A DNA stretch of 5,041 nucleotides, taken from JBBQFD01 sp038321575. GTDB lineage: Bacteria > Bacillota_I > Bacilli_A > RF39 > UBA660. A program made the translations under genes and the position numbers. The DNA lies in the NCBI GenBank assembly GCA_038321575.1, contig JBBQFD010000031.1, positions 1 through 5,041 of the forward strand. The letters are read 5' to 3'. The notes beneath the pieces are model-generated. The model ran no database searches. It had not been told where the DNA came from and worked only from the letters and a program-made list of their open reading frames with translations. This document shows positions 1 to 5,024 of this stretch, in pieces; positions within the stretch are counted from its first letter, which is position 1; each line of letters opens with the position of its first letter.

Positions 1-1
1 G

Positions 2-349
2 CAATTTTTATATCGTAGTGGTGATATGTATAATTTTATGAATATGGATACTTATGAACAAATTGCGTTACCAAAAGAACAACTTAGTGATAGTGCTTTA
101 TATTTAAAAGAGGGATTAAATGTCGATGTTTCTTTTTATAAAGGAGAATTATTAGGTTTAAATTTACCAGATAAGATTGAATTAACGGTTGTTAGTACTG
201 AAGCGGCTACGCGTGGTAATACCACAAGTAATGCTACTAAAGAAGCTATAACGGAAACAGGTTTAATGGTAAAAGTACCGTTATTCGTTAGTGAAGGAAC
301 AGTTATTATTGTTTCAACTAGAGATGGTAAATACGATTCGAGAGCTTAA
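2..349 (+). CDS. efp: Elongation factor P, 3' part (5' end outside window)
   Basis: This is the last 115 residues of translation elongation factor P, which binds the ribosome between the P and E sites and relieves stalling at polyproline stretches. The open frame runs in from the window edge, so the first ATG inside it (26) is internal; the residues before it (QFLYRSGD) are themselves EF-P-like. The full protein is normally about 185 residues, so domain I, with the modifiable loop residue, lies upstream. Fragment residues 1 to about 64 correspond to the central OB domain and 65-115 to the C-terminal OB domain. The family's C-terminal signature (K-x-A-x4-G-x2-V-x-V-P-x2-V-x2-G) is matched in full at fragment residues 80-99, and the protein ends in the typical SRA. 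Identification is very secure. A promoter follows before infC, so the two are probably separate transcription units. Confidence 0.96.
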   Translation, partial: QFLYRSGDMYNFMNMDTYEQIALPKEQLSDSALYLKEGLNVDVSFYKGELLGLNLPDKIELTVVSTEAATRGNTTSNATKEAITETGLMVKVPLFVSEGTVIIVSTRDGKYDSRA

Positions 350-380
350 ATAATAAGTTTTAGAAATTTACCTATTTAGA

Positions 381-409
381 TTGACAAATAAGGTCATTAT
401 CAGTATAAT
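381..409 (+). promoter_or_regulatory. Consensus sigma-A promoter of the infC operon
   Basis: A perfect -35 box TTGACA (381-386) and a perfect -10 box TATAAT (404-409) are separated by 17 nt, the ideal spacing. Transcription should start near 416, giving a leader of about 135 nt before the infC start. This is the only promoter in the window matching the consensus at every position, which fits a highly expressed translation operon. Its activity is inferred from sequence alone. Confidence 0.92.
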
Positions 410-430
410 TATAAATGAATTAAAAAAAGG

Positions 431-537
431 AAAGCAGAAGTATCCACTTCTCACCCGATTGCATAAGCTTTGGGTAATCAGCCGAGTGTTAAAACATGAG
501 AAGATTAAGGGTGGATGCTAGCAGTATCCATTTTTTT
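431..537 (+). promoter_or_regulatory. L20-type leader: attenuator controlling infC-rpmI-rplT
   Basis: This is the untranslated leader of the infC operon, and its position and architecture match the ribosomal protein L20 leader known in Bacillus. Two exclusive folds are visible. In the antiterminator, 440-447 (GTATCCAC) pairs with 511-518 (GTGGATGC), 8 bp with one G-U, and is extended inward by TTCTCA (448-453) with TGAGAA (497-502). In the terminator, 512-518 pairs instead with 524-530. In Bacillus, L20 binds the leader and favours premature termination; the same autoregulation is inferred here because rplT is in this operon. A short inner helix is possible between CCC 454-456 and GGG 472-474. 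I did not compute energies or align it to the family model. Confidence 0.85.
512..537 (+). terminator. Attenuator terminator in the infC leader
   Basis: TGGATGC (512-518) and GTATCCA (524-530) form a 7-bp hairpin with one G-U pair and the loop TAGCA, followed at once by seven T residues (531-537). It lies upstream of the infC ribosome binding site, so termination here prevents expression of the whole operon. Its left arm is shared with the antiterminator helix, which makes it conditional. Confidence 0.88.
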
Positions 538-553
538 GTGGAGGTGTCAGAAT

Positions 554-1081
554 ATTATAATAAATAAAGAGAGAGATTTGTACATTAATGAACAAATCCG
601 TGCGAAAGAAGTTATGGTTATTGGGCCAAACGGCGAACAACTAGGCGTCAAAGAAATAAAAGATGCGATTACTTTAGCAGGCTATGCTGGCTTTGATCTT
701 GTCTGTATCAATGCAAGTGTTACACCGGTAGTGTGTAAGATTATGGATTACAGTAAGTTCAAATATGAAAGTAAAAAGAAAGTTAAAGAAAACGCTAAAC
801 GCCAACGTGAAACTAATTTAGAAGTCAAAGAATATCGCTTTTCGGTATCAATTGATGTTGCTGATTTTAATACGCGTGTTCGTAATTCGAGTGAGTATAT
901 TAAAAAAGGTCATAGAGTTAAAGCGTCAATAAAATTTAAGGGACGCGAAATGGCTCATCCTGAACTTGGTAAAGAAGTTTTACTTCGCTTCGCAACTGCT
1001 GTTGCGGATATCGCTCAAGTTGAGCAATATCCATCAATGGAAGGTAAGTTTATGTCAATGTTATTAATGCCCAAGAAATAA
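554..1081 (+). CDS. infC: Translation initiation factor IF-3 (AUU start)
   Basis: IF-3 binds the 30S subunit, prevents premature joining of the 50S and checks start codon and initiator tRNA pairing. The 175-residue product has the N-terminal domain (about 1-75), a lysine-rich linker (about 73-90) and the C-terminal domain (about 91-175). The family signature is seen at residues 62-75 (KIMDYSKFKY and on), and conserved GREMAHPELG (130-139) and the VEQYPSMEG region are present. I place the start at ATT 554, 9 nt after GGAGG (540-544), giving MIINKERDLYINEQIR, which aligns with normal IF-3 N termini. AUU is the known infC start in E. coli and Bacillus, where it allows IF-3 to limit its own synthesis. 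The in-frame ATG at 515 lies inside the attenuator hairpin and would add unrelated residues. ATA codons at 557 and 560 are less likely starts. rpmI follows after 13 nt. Confidence 0.95.
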   Translation: MIINKERDLYINEQIRAKEVMVIGPNGEQLGVKEIKDAITLAGYAGFDLVCINASVTPVVCKIMDYSKFKYESKKKVKENAKRQRETNLEVKEYRFSVSIDVADFNTRVRNSSEYIKKGHRVKASIKFKGREMAHPELGKEVLLRFATAVADIAQVEQYPSMEGKFMSMLLMPKK

Positions 1082-1094
1082 ATAGGAGGAAATT

Positions 1095-1283
1095 ATGCCA
1101 AAAATAAAAACTCATAAAGGACTTGCAAAAGTAATAAATGTTAGACCAGGTGGAACTATTTCAATTGGTAAACCAGGTAGTAGACATAATACTGGCAAGA
1201 AAAACGCTGCAGCTAATCGTGCTGACCGTAAAGGTTCACTTTTAAGTAGAGCAGATAGAAGAAGATTAAAAAACATAATCTAG
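1095..1283 (+). CDS. rpmI: 50S ribosomal protein L35 (bL35)
   Basis: This small, very basic 62-residue protein of the large subunit sits in its usual place between infC and rplT. It begins [12 protein letters not shown], the typical L35 start, and the middle (GSRHNTGKK) and the end ([14 protein letters not shown]) follow the family pattern of a basic core and a C-terminal helix. One deviation is visible: the usual K-R after the first alanine is K-V here, so the published L35 signature is not matched exactly. A strong AGGAGG (1084-1089) lies 5 nt before the ATG. The stop is TAG, which overlaps the ribosome binding site of rplT, so translation of the two is probably coupled. Confidence 0.95.
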   Translation: MPKIKTHKGLAKVINVRPGGTISIGKPGSRHNTGKKNAAANRADRKGSLLSRADRRRLKNII

Positions 1284-1293
1284 GAGGAATTAC

Positions 1294-1812
1294 ATGCCAA
1301 GAGTTAAAGGTGGTACGACTAATCGTGCTCGTCATAAAAAAATCTTAAAGATGGCCAAAGGTTACTTTGGTAGTAAACATAGATTATATAGAACTGCTCA
1401 TGAACAAGTAATGCATTCATTAAAGTATGCATATCGTGATCGTAAGCAAAACAAAAGAAACTTTAGAAAATTATGGATTACAAGAATTAATGCGGCTTGC
1501 CGTATGAATGACATAAGTTATTCTAAATTCGTACATGGATTAATTAAAGCAGAAGTTGTTGTTAACCGTAAAATGTTATCAGAAATAGCTTTAGATAATC
1601 CTAAAATGTTTACTGAGTTTGTCAATATCGCAAATAATGCCTTAGCTGGTAAACCAGTTGTTGAACATAAAGTAAAAGCAGTATCTAAAAAGAAAGCTGC
1701 TAAAGACTTAACTGGTTATTCAGTAGCTGAATTAAGAGTTATTGCTAAAGAAAAAAACATTGAAGGATATACGAAATTAAAAAAATCAGAATTACTAGAA
1801 ATATTAAAATAA
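1294..1812 (+). CDS. rplT: 50S ribosomal protein L20 with C-terminal Rho_N/SAP-like extension
   Basis: L20 binds 23S rRNA early in large-subunit assembly and, in Bacillus, represses its own operon by binding the leader. Residues 1 to about 118 are a complete L20: MPRVKGG start, [17 protein letters not shown], and the family signature at residues 54-70 (K-x3-R-x-L-W-I-T-R-I-N-x3-R). L20 is normally about 118 residues, but this one has 172. The tail is a linker (about 119-137) ending in a lysine-rich stretch, followed by residues 138-172 with the pattern [21 protein letters not shown] and [12 protein letters not shown]. That resembles the Rho termination factor N-terminal domain or related SAP/HeH helical folds, which often bind nucleic acid. 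Frame and composition run on without a break, so I see no sign of frameshift. AGGAGG (1282-1287) precedes the ATG by 6 nt. The domain call is from pattern recognition only. Confidence 0.96.
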   Translation: MPRVKGGTTNRARHKKILKMAKGYFGSKHRLYRTAHEQVMHSLKYAYRDRKQNKRNFRKLWITRINAACRMNDISYSKFVHGLIKAEVVVNRKMLSEIALDNPKMFTEFVNIANNALAGKPVVEHKVKAVSKKKAAKDLTGYSVAELRVIAKEKNIEGYTKLKKSELLEILK

Positions 1813-1832
1813 CCTTTGGTTATTTTTTCTTT
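1806..1832 (+). terminator. Rho-independent terminator of the infC operon
   Basis: AAAATAACC (1806-1814) and GGTTATTTT (1818-1826) can form 9 bp closed by a TTT loop, followed by more T residues interrupted by one C. The core AATAACC/GGTTATT is 7 bp. The rplT stop codon TAA (1810-1812) lies inside the left arm, so the terminator overlaps the end of the gene. It separates the ribosomal operon from the next promoter. Confidence 0.82.
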
Positions 1833-1857
1833 ACAACGAATTGTTATATGCTATAAT
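1830..1857 (+). promoter_or_regulatory. Extended -10 promoter of the HAD phosphatase unit
   Basis: A -35 box TTTACA (1830-1835, five of six) and a perfect -10 box TATAAT (1852-1857) are separated by 16 nt. TG at 1849-1850, one base before the -10, makes it an extended -10 promoter. Transcription should start near 1864, only about 14 nt before the start codon. The -35 box overlaps the tail of the preceding terminator. Confidence 0.82.
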
Positions 1858-1877
1858 TAAATAAGAAAAGGTGATTT

Positions 1878-2384
1878 ATGCGTAATTTATATATTGATTT
1901 TGATGGTGTTATTCTTGATACAATTAATACAACTAATAAAATGATGAGTAGTCTTAATATTAATTGTAATATGGAACCAGAAAAAACTAACTTCTATGCC
2001 AATTTAGATTGGAAAAAAGTGATCGAATTAACTCCAGAAATTAACAATAGTATTGAATGCATTAACAAAATTATTGATAGCAATCGTTTTGATGTTGCAA
2101 TACTAACACATGTTCACTCATTAGAAGAAATCATTCAAAAAGTAAAATTTATTCGTAAACATATTCCGCATATAACGGTTATTTCAGTTCCTAAACATTT
2201 ATCGAAAACAACGATGGTTCGCGCTCAGGATTCAATTTTAATTGATGATTATTGTGCCAATCTACGTGAATGGCAAGAAGCCGGCGGACTAAGTATCCAT
2301 TTTTCGGTTGAACACGAAAACAAAGGATTTATAACAATTGATCGTCTAGATCAAATGCTAGATGTTAAATTAACTACAAATTAA
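1878..2384 (+). CDS. HAD-fold phosphatase, 5'(3')-deoxyribonucleotidase-like
   Basis: This is a 168-residue cytosolic protein of the haloacid dehalogenase superfamily. The four expected motifs are visible: motif I YIDFDGVILDT with nucleophile D7 and acid/base D9, motif II ILTH with T77, motif III lysine probably K106 (SVPKH), and motif IV LIDDY with D123 and D124. An intact set like this predicts a magnesium-dependent phosphatase with a phospho-aspartate intermediate. The DFDGV start, small size and LIDDYCANLREWQEAGG near the end recall the 5'(3')-deoxyribonucleotidase (NT5C-like) group, which dephosphorylates dNMPs, but the substrate cannot be read from sequence. AAGGTGAT (1868-1875) just before ATG 1878 is a good ribosome binding site. 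It has its own promoter and is followed after 21 nt by an unrecognised gene, probably in the same transcript. Confidence 0.85.
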   Translation: MRNLYIDFDGVILDTINTTNKMMSSLNINCNMEPEKTNFYANLDWKKVIELTPEINNSIECINKIIDSNRFDVAILTHVHSLEEIIQKVKFIRKHIPHITVISVPKHLSKTTMVRAQDSILIDDYCANLREWQEAGGLSIHFSVEHENKGFITIDRLDQMLDVKLTTN

Positions 2385-2405
2385 TACATAAAGGAGTACA
2401 TAATA

Positions 2406-2930
2406 ATGGCAACAACAGGGATATTATATAGTATTAGTGGCAAAGAATTTACAATGCCTAATGTTTTGACTGATATCGAACAAGAAGTAACGGTTTTATC
2501 AACAGGATACATCATTATACCTAATGGTAAAGTAATTCAAATTACTGAAAATGATATTCATAATACTGTTTGTTGTGAATATTTATCTAAATATTTAGAA
2601 TGTAACTGTTTTTCAAAAGAAAATAATAAAGGGATTAAAATGTTGATTGATAATGGCCATATCATATATTTTGGTGTTCGATTACTTAGCACCGCTTATT
2701 GGCAAGGAACAGTATCTAAATTTTTATTTACACCAGAATTTGATAAAATTACCGATGAACAATATAAAGTTATGCAATTGCTAGTCGAATCAAATATTTC
2801 GTCTATCAGTAAAATAAAAATGGTTGATCTATATATTGGTAATTATAATACGCCACAAAGTGAATTACAATTATACGAAGAATGTATGGCAGAATATAAT
2901 AATTCAAAAAATGGAACAGCAAAGCATTAA
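2406..2930 (+). CDS. Hypothetical protein, 174 residues, unrecognised
   Basis: I do not recognise this protein. It is a real gene by context: AAGGAG (2391-2396) 9 nt before ATG, close spacing to the HAD gene, the same strand and codon style as its neighbours, and a terminator-like hairpin at its end. It has no signal peptide and no convincing membrane segment, so it is probably cytosolic. The first half looks beta-rich (short hydrophobic runs such as YIIIP and HIIYFGVRLL), and the C-terminal part (about 115-174) looks helical, ending in a polar asparagine- and lysine-rich tail. Cysteines at 56, 57, 66 and 68 cluster in one stretch, but their spacing does not match a familiar zinc-binding motif. 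Co-transcription with the HAD phosphatase is the only hint at function. Confidence 0.85.
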   Translation: MATTGILYSISGKEFTMPNVLTDIEQEVTVLSTGYIIIPNGKVIQITENDIHNTVCCEYLSKYLECNCFSKENNKGIKMLIDNGHIIYFGVRLLSTAYWQGTVSKFLFTPEFDKITDEQYKVMQLLVESNISSISKIKMVDLYIGNYNTPQSELQLYEECMAEYNNSKNGTAKH

Positions 2931-2943
2931 TCATGTTTTTTCT
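2921..2943 (+). terminator. Possible weak terminator after the hypothetical gene
   Basis: AAAGCAT (2921-2927) can pair with ATGTTTT (2933-2939), 7 bp with one G-U pair and a 5-nt loop that contains most of the stop codon. It is followed by T-rich sequence. The stem has few G-C pairs and its right arm is mostly the T-tract itself, so it may be inefficient. Confidence 0.45.
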
Positions 2944-2952
2944 TTAATATAA

Positions 2953-2981
2953 TTGAAAAATAGATATAACTATGTTAAAAT
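2953..2981 (+). promoter_or_regulatory. Extended -10 promoter of yqeG-yqeH
   Basis: TTGAAA (2953-2958, five of six) and TAAAAT (2976-2981, five of six) are separated by 17 nt, with TG at 2973-2974 forming an extended -10 element. Transcription should start near 2988, about 22 nt before the yqeG ATG. The TTG of the -35 box is in frame with yqeG and could be mistaken for its start codon. Confidence 0.75.
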
Positions 2982-3009
2982 TAGGTTATCAATTACAAGG
3001 AGGCAATTT

Positions 3010-3531
3010 ATGGAACAATACATCCCAGATATATATCAAAAGAGTATTTATACCATTGATTATAATAAATTATGGTTACGAGGAATTAAATGCCTTCTAT
3101 TTGATTTGGATAACACTTTAGTCCCATCAACCATTAGTAGACCAACCAAAAAGAATAAAGAATTATTTGCTGAATTATCTGAATTAGGTTTTAAAATAAT
3201 CTTGTTTTCTAATGGTACTAAAAAAAGAGTTAAACCATTTAAGGATGAATTAAGTGTTGATTGCTGTGCAGCAGCTTGGAAACCTTTTAAAAAGAATTTT
3301 TTGAAAGTTTTAAAAGAATATAATTATAGCGTTAATGATGTTGCTATTATTGGTGATCAATTATTAACTGATGTTTTGGGTGGTAATAGCGTTGGGATTA
3401 CAACTGTTTTAGTTAACCCAATCAGTAATAAAGATATCGCTTTTACAACCGTTAATCGTTTTATTGAGAAACTTATTTTAAAAAGATTGCGTAATCATAA
3501 TTTGTTTACTAAAGGTAGATATTATGAGTAA
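3010..3531 (+). CDS. yqeG: YqeG family HAD phosphatase
   Basis: This 173-residue protein belongs to the YqeG family of HAD-type (subfamily IIIA) phosphatases. Motif I is LLFDLDNTLV with D32 and D34, motif II is LFSNGTKKRV with S67, motif III is AAWKPFKK with K91, and motif IV is AIIGDQLLTDVLGGN with D116 and D121. The GDQLLTDVLGGN block is typical of YqeG. The physiological substrate is not established as far as I know. I choose ATG 3010 because AAGGAGG (2997-3003) lies just before it and MEQYIPDIYQKSI matches the usual YqeG N terminus. The frame is open back to a TTG at 2953, but that codon lies in the -35 box and has no ribosome binding site. The last 8 nt overlap yqeH, an arrangement also typical of Bacillus-type genomes where yqeG directly precedes yqeH. 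Confidence 0.93.
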   Translation: MEQYIPDIYQKSIYTIDYNKLWLRGIKCLLFDLDNTLVPSTISRPTKKNKELFAELSELGFKIILFSNGTKKRVKPFKDELSVDCCAAAWKPFKKNFLKVLKEYNYSVNDVAIIGDQLLTDVLGGNSVGITTVLVNPISNKDIAFTTVNRFIEKLILKRLRNHNLFTKGRYYE

Positions 3532-4513
3532 AAAATGTAGTGGTTGTGGATCGTTATTACAAGACCAAAATCCACAAACAGAAGGATATATAAAAGATAC
3601 CAAGAAAGATTTATGTGAACGTTGTTTTCGCATCAAGAACTATGGTGATTATCAAACGATAATTAAAGATAATGACACCTATATGTCAATTTTACAAAGC
3701 ATTAACAAAACTGAAGATTTGGTTTTATTAGTTGTTGATATAACTAATATTCCACGAGACCTTTCGATAATTAATCAATATTTAAGTAATGATCAATTAT
3801 TAGTTATTACTAAAAGAGATTTGTTGCCTAAATCAATTTATGATGAGAAATTATTAAGATATTTTAAAGGTAATTATATTGATAAGATTATTGTTAGTAG
3901 TGAAAAGAATCTTAATTTTGATGAACTATGGGAATTAATTAATCAATATAAGAAAAGTCGTAATGTTTATATTGTTGGTTATACCAATGCTGGTAAATCA
4001 ACAATGATTAATAAACTAATATATAATTATTCGGATATTAATTATGAGCTTACAACTAGTATTTTACCATCAACTACCTTGGGAACAGTTGAAGTTAAAC
4101 TTAATGATACATTAACCATTATTGATACACCTGGTATCTTGAATACCAATAGTATTATTAATGTCGTTGACGGTCAGACCTTAAAGAAAATGACTTCTAA
4201 TGAGACGATTAAACCAGTAACATATCAAATCAAAGCACCACAATATTTTATGATTGATAAGTTCTTAATGGTTAATTGTGAAGGGCCCATCAATAATAGT
4301 CTAACTTTTTATTTTGCTAATCAACTAGAAATAACGAGATCATTTAGTGAACCGAAATTTAATATTGAATATAAAAAACACGTTATTGAAGTTAAAAATA
4401 ATAATGATGTTGTTATTGAAGGTTTAGGATTTATAAAGGTTATGAAAGCAACTACTTTAACATTATACACGGTTGACAAAGTTGATATTTATATCAGAGA
4501 AGCATTAATATAG
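3524..4513 (+). CDS. yqeH: Circularly permuted GTPase YqeH, 30S ribosome biogenesis
   Basis: YqeH is a GTPase needed for assembly of the 30S subunit in Bacillus. The 329-residue product begins with a four-cysteine zinc finger (C5, C8, C31, C34). The GTPase motifs come in permuted order: G4 TKRD (96-99), a likely G5 at SSEKN (125-129), G1 P-loop GYTNAGKS (152-159), a G2-like STTLGT (183-188) and G3 DTPG (201-204). This G4-G5-G1-G2-G3 order defines the permuted class. Residues from about 215 form the C-terminal domain thought to contact RNA. At 329 residues it is somewhat shorter than Bacillus YqeH (about 366). G4 has threonine in place of the usual asparagine. The ATG overlaps the yqeG stop in ATGAGTAA, so translation is probably coupled, with only a modest AAAGG upstream. 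The stop is TAG. The usual downstream partners (aroE, yhbY, nadD) are not present before the window ends. Confidence 0.95.
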   Translation: MSKKCSGCGSLLQDQNPQTEGYIKDTKKDLCERCFRIKNYGDYQTIIKDNDTYMSILQSINKTEDLVLLVVDITNIPRDLSIINQYLSNDQLLVITKRDLLPKSIYDEKLLRYFKGNYIDKIIVSSEKNLNFDELWELINQYKKSRNVYIVGYTNAGKSTMINKLIYNYSDINYELTTSILPSTTLGTVEVKLNDTLTIIDTPGILNTNSIINVVDGQTLKKMTSNETIKPVTYQIKAPQYFMIDKFLMVNCEGPINNSLTFYFANQLEITRSFSEPKFNIEYKKHVIEVKNNNDVVIEGLGFIKVMKATTLTLYTVDKVDIYIREALI

Positions 4514-4564
4514 ATTTTTAAACTGTAAAGTTATTGTATTTTAATATACGAAAAAGAATAGAAA

Positions 4565-4573
4565 TGTTATACT
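4565..4573 (+). promoter_or_regulatory. Extended -10 promoter of the membrane protein gene
   Basis: TGTTATACT (4565-4573) is an extended -10 element, with TATACT differing from consensus at one position. I find no convincing -35 box at the right distance, which extended -10 promoters can tolerate. Transcription would start near 4580, about 16 nt before the start codon. Confidence 0.6.
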
Positions 4574-4595
4574 TAAATAAATTAAGGAGTAAATT

Positions 4596-4949
4596 ATGCA
4601 AACAAATACTGTCTATCTTTCAGCAATGTTAATTTCTTTCATTGGTATTGCCATTGATTTAGGAATGGTTCTCGCATCAAGGGATAAATCACCATTTGGA
4701 TATGCATTTGTATATGTCTTCATTATTATGATTATCCAATATTTTACTATGTCACCCTTCGAAAAAGCTTATATGACTGGTGTGGTATTAATAACGACAT
4801 TTATTGTTAATTACGTTGTTTCTACAATTGCATTTATAATGATTAAATATATCAACAGCAATGTTATATACTATTTTGCTTTTAAAATAATCAGTTTTAT
4901 TGGTTTCGTAGGTATAAATTTTATTATAAAAATATTATTAAAAATATAA
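4596..4949 (+). CDS. Small integral membrane protein, four predicted helices
   Basis: I do not recognise the family of this 117-residue, very hydrophobic protein. Four membrane segments can be drawn at about residues 7-27, 35-51, 58-83 and 90-115. Short polar turns separate them: SRDKSPFG, TMSPFEKAY and KYINSN. An aspartate (D21) lies inside the first segment. There is no cleavable signal peptide, and lysines (112, 116) sit in the last few residues. AAGGAG (4584-4589) precedes ATG 4596 by 6 nt, and it has its own promoter and a strong terminator, so it is probably a single-gene unit unrelated to yqeGH. With no motif visible, function is unknown; a small transporter subunit or ECF S-component-like protein is possible but unsupported. 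Confidence 0.85.
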   Translation: MQTNTVYLSAMLISFIGIAIDLGMVLASRDKSPFGYAFVYVFIIMIIQYFTMSPFEKAYMTGVVLITTFIVNYVVSTIAFIMIKYINSNVIYYFAFKIISFIGFVGINFIIKILLKI

Positions 4950-4980
4950 GTGATTTTCGAATATTGATTTACTTTTGTAG

Positions 4981-5005
4981 AAAGAGCAATTACTCTTTTT
5001 TTTTT
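4981..5005 (+). terminator. Rho-independent terminator after the membrane protein gene
   Basis: AAAGAG (4981-4986) and CTCTTT (4993-4998) form a 6-bp stem with loop CAATTA, and the T-run extends unbroken from 4996 to 5005. The stem can lengthen by two weaker pairs with AG at 4979-4980. The ten-base T-tract makes this a convincing terminator despite low GC in the stem. Confidence 0.82.
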
Positions 5006-5018
5006 CTCAAAAAAAAGG

Positions 5019-5024
5019 TATAAT
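5019..5024 (+). promoter_or_regulatory. Probable -10 box for a gene beyond the window
   Basis: A perfect TATAAT lies just after the preceding terminator and close to the window edge, as at the other unit boundaries here. No good -35 is seen: the right position falls in the T-run of the terminator, and there is no TG extension. It probably drives a downstream + strand gene that cannot be seen. Confidence 0.45.

Noticed and set aside
26..28. ATG 26 as a true start of a short gene
   Set aside because: The frame is open to the window edge and the preceding residues match EF-P, so this is an internal methionine of a partial gene.
341..361. Possible terminator at the end of efp (AGAGCTTA with TAAGTTTT)
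   Set aside because: Eight pairs can be drawn around the stop codon, but two are G-U, only one is G-C, and the T-run is just four bases. Too weak to call.
515..553. ATG 515 as the start of infC
   Set aside because: It lies in the left arm of the attenuator terminator, has no suitable ribosome binding site, and would add 13 residues unlike any IF-3 N terminus. ATT 554 fits the ribosome binding site and the family alignment.
2953..3009. TTG 2953 as the start of yqeG
   Set aside because: This TTG is part of a good -35 box, has no ribosome binding site, and would lie upstream of the predicted transcription start. ATG 3010 has AAGGAGG directly before it.
4514..4540. AACT/AGTT hairpin after yqeH
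   Set aside because: Only four A-T-rich pairs with no following T-run, so it is not a credible terminator. How yqeGH transcripts end is unclear from the sequence.
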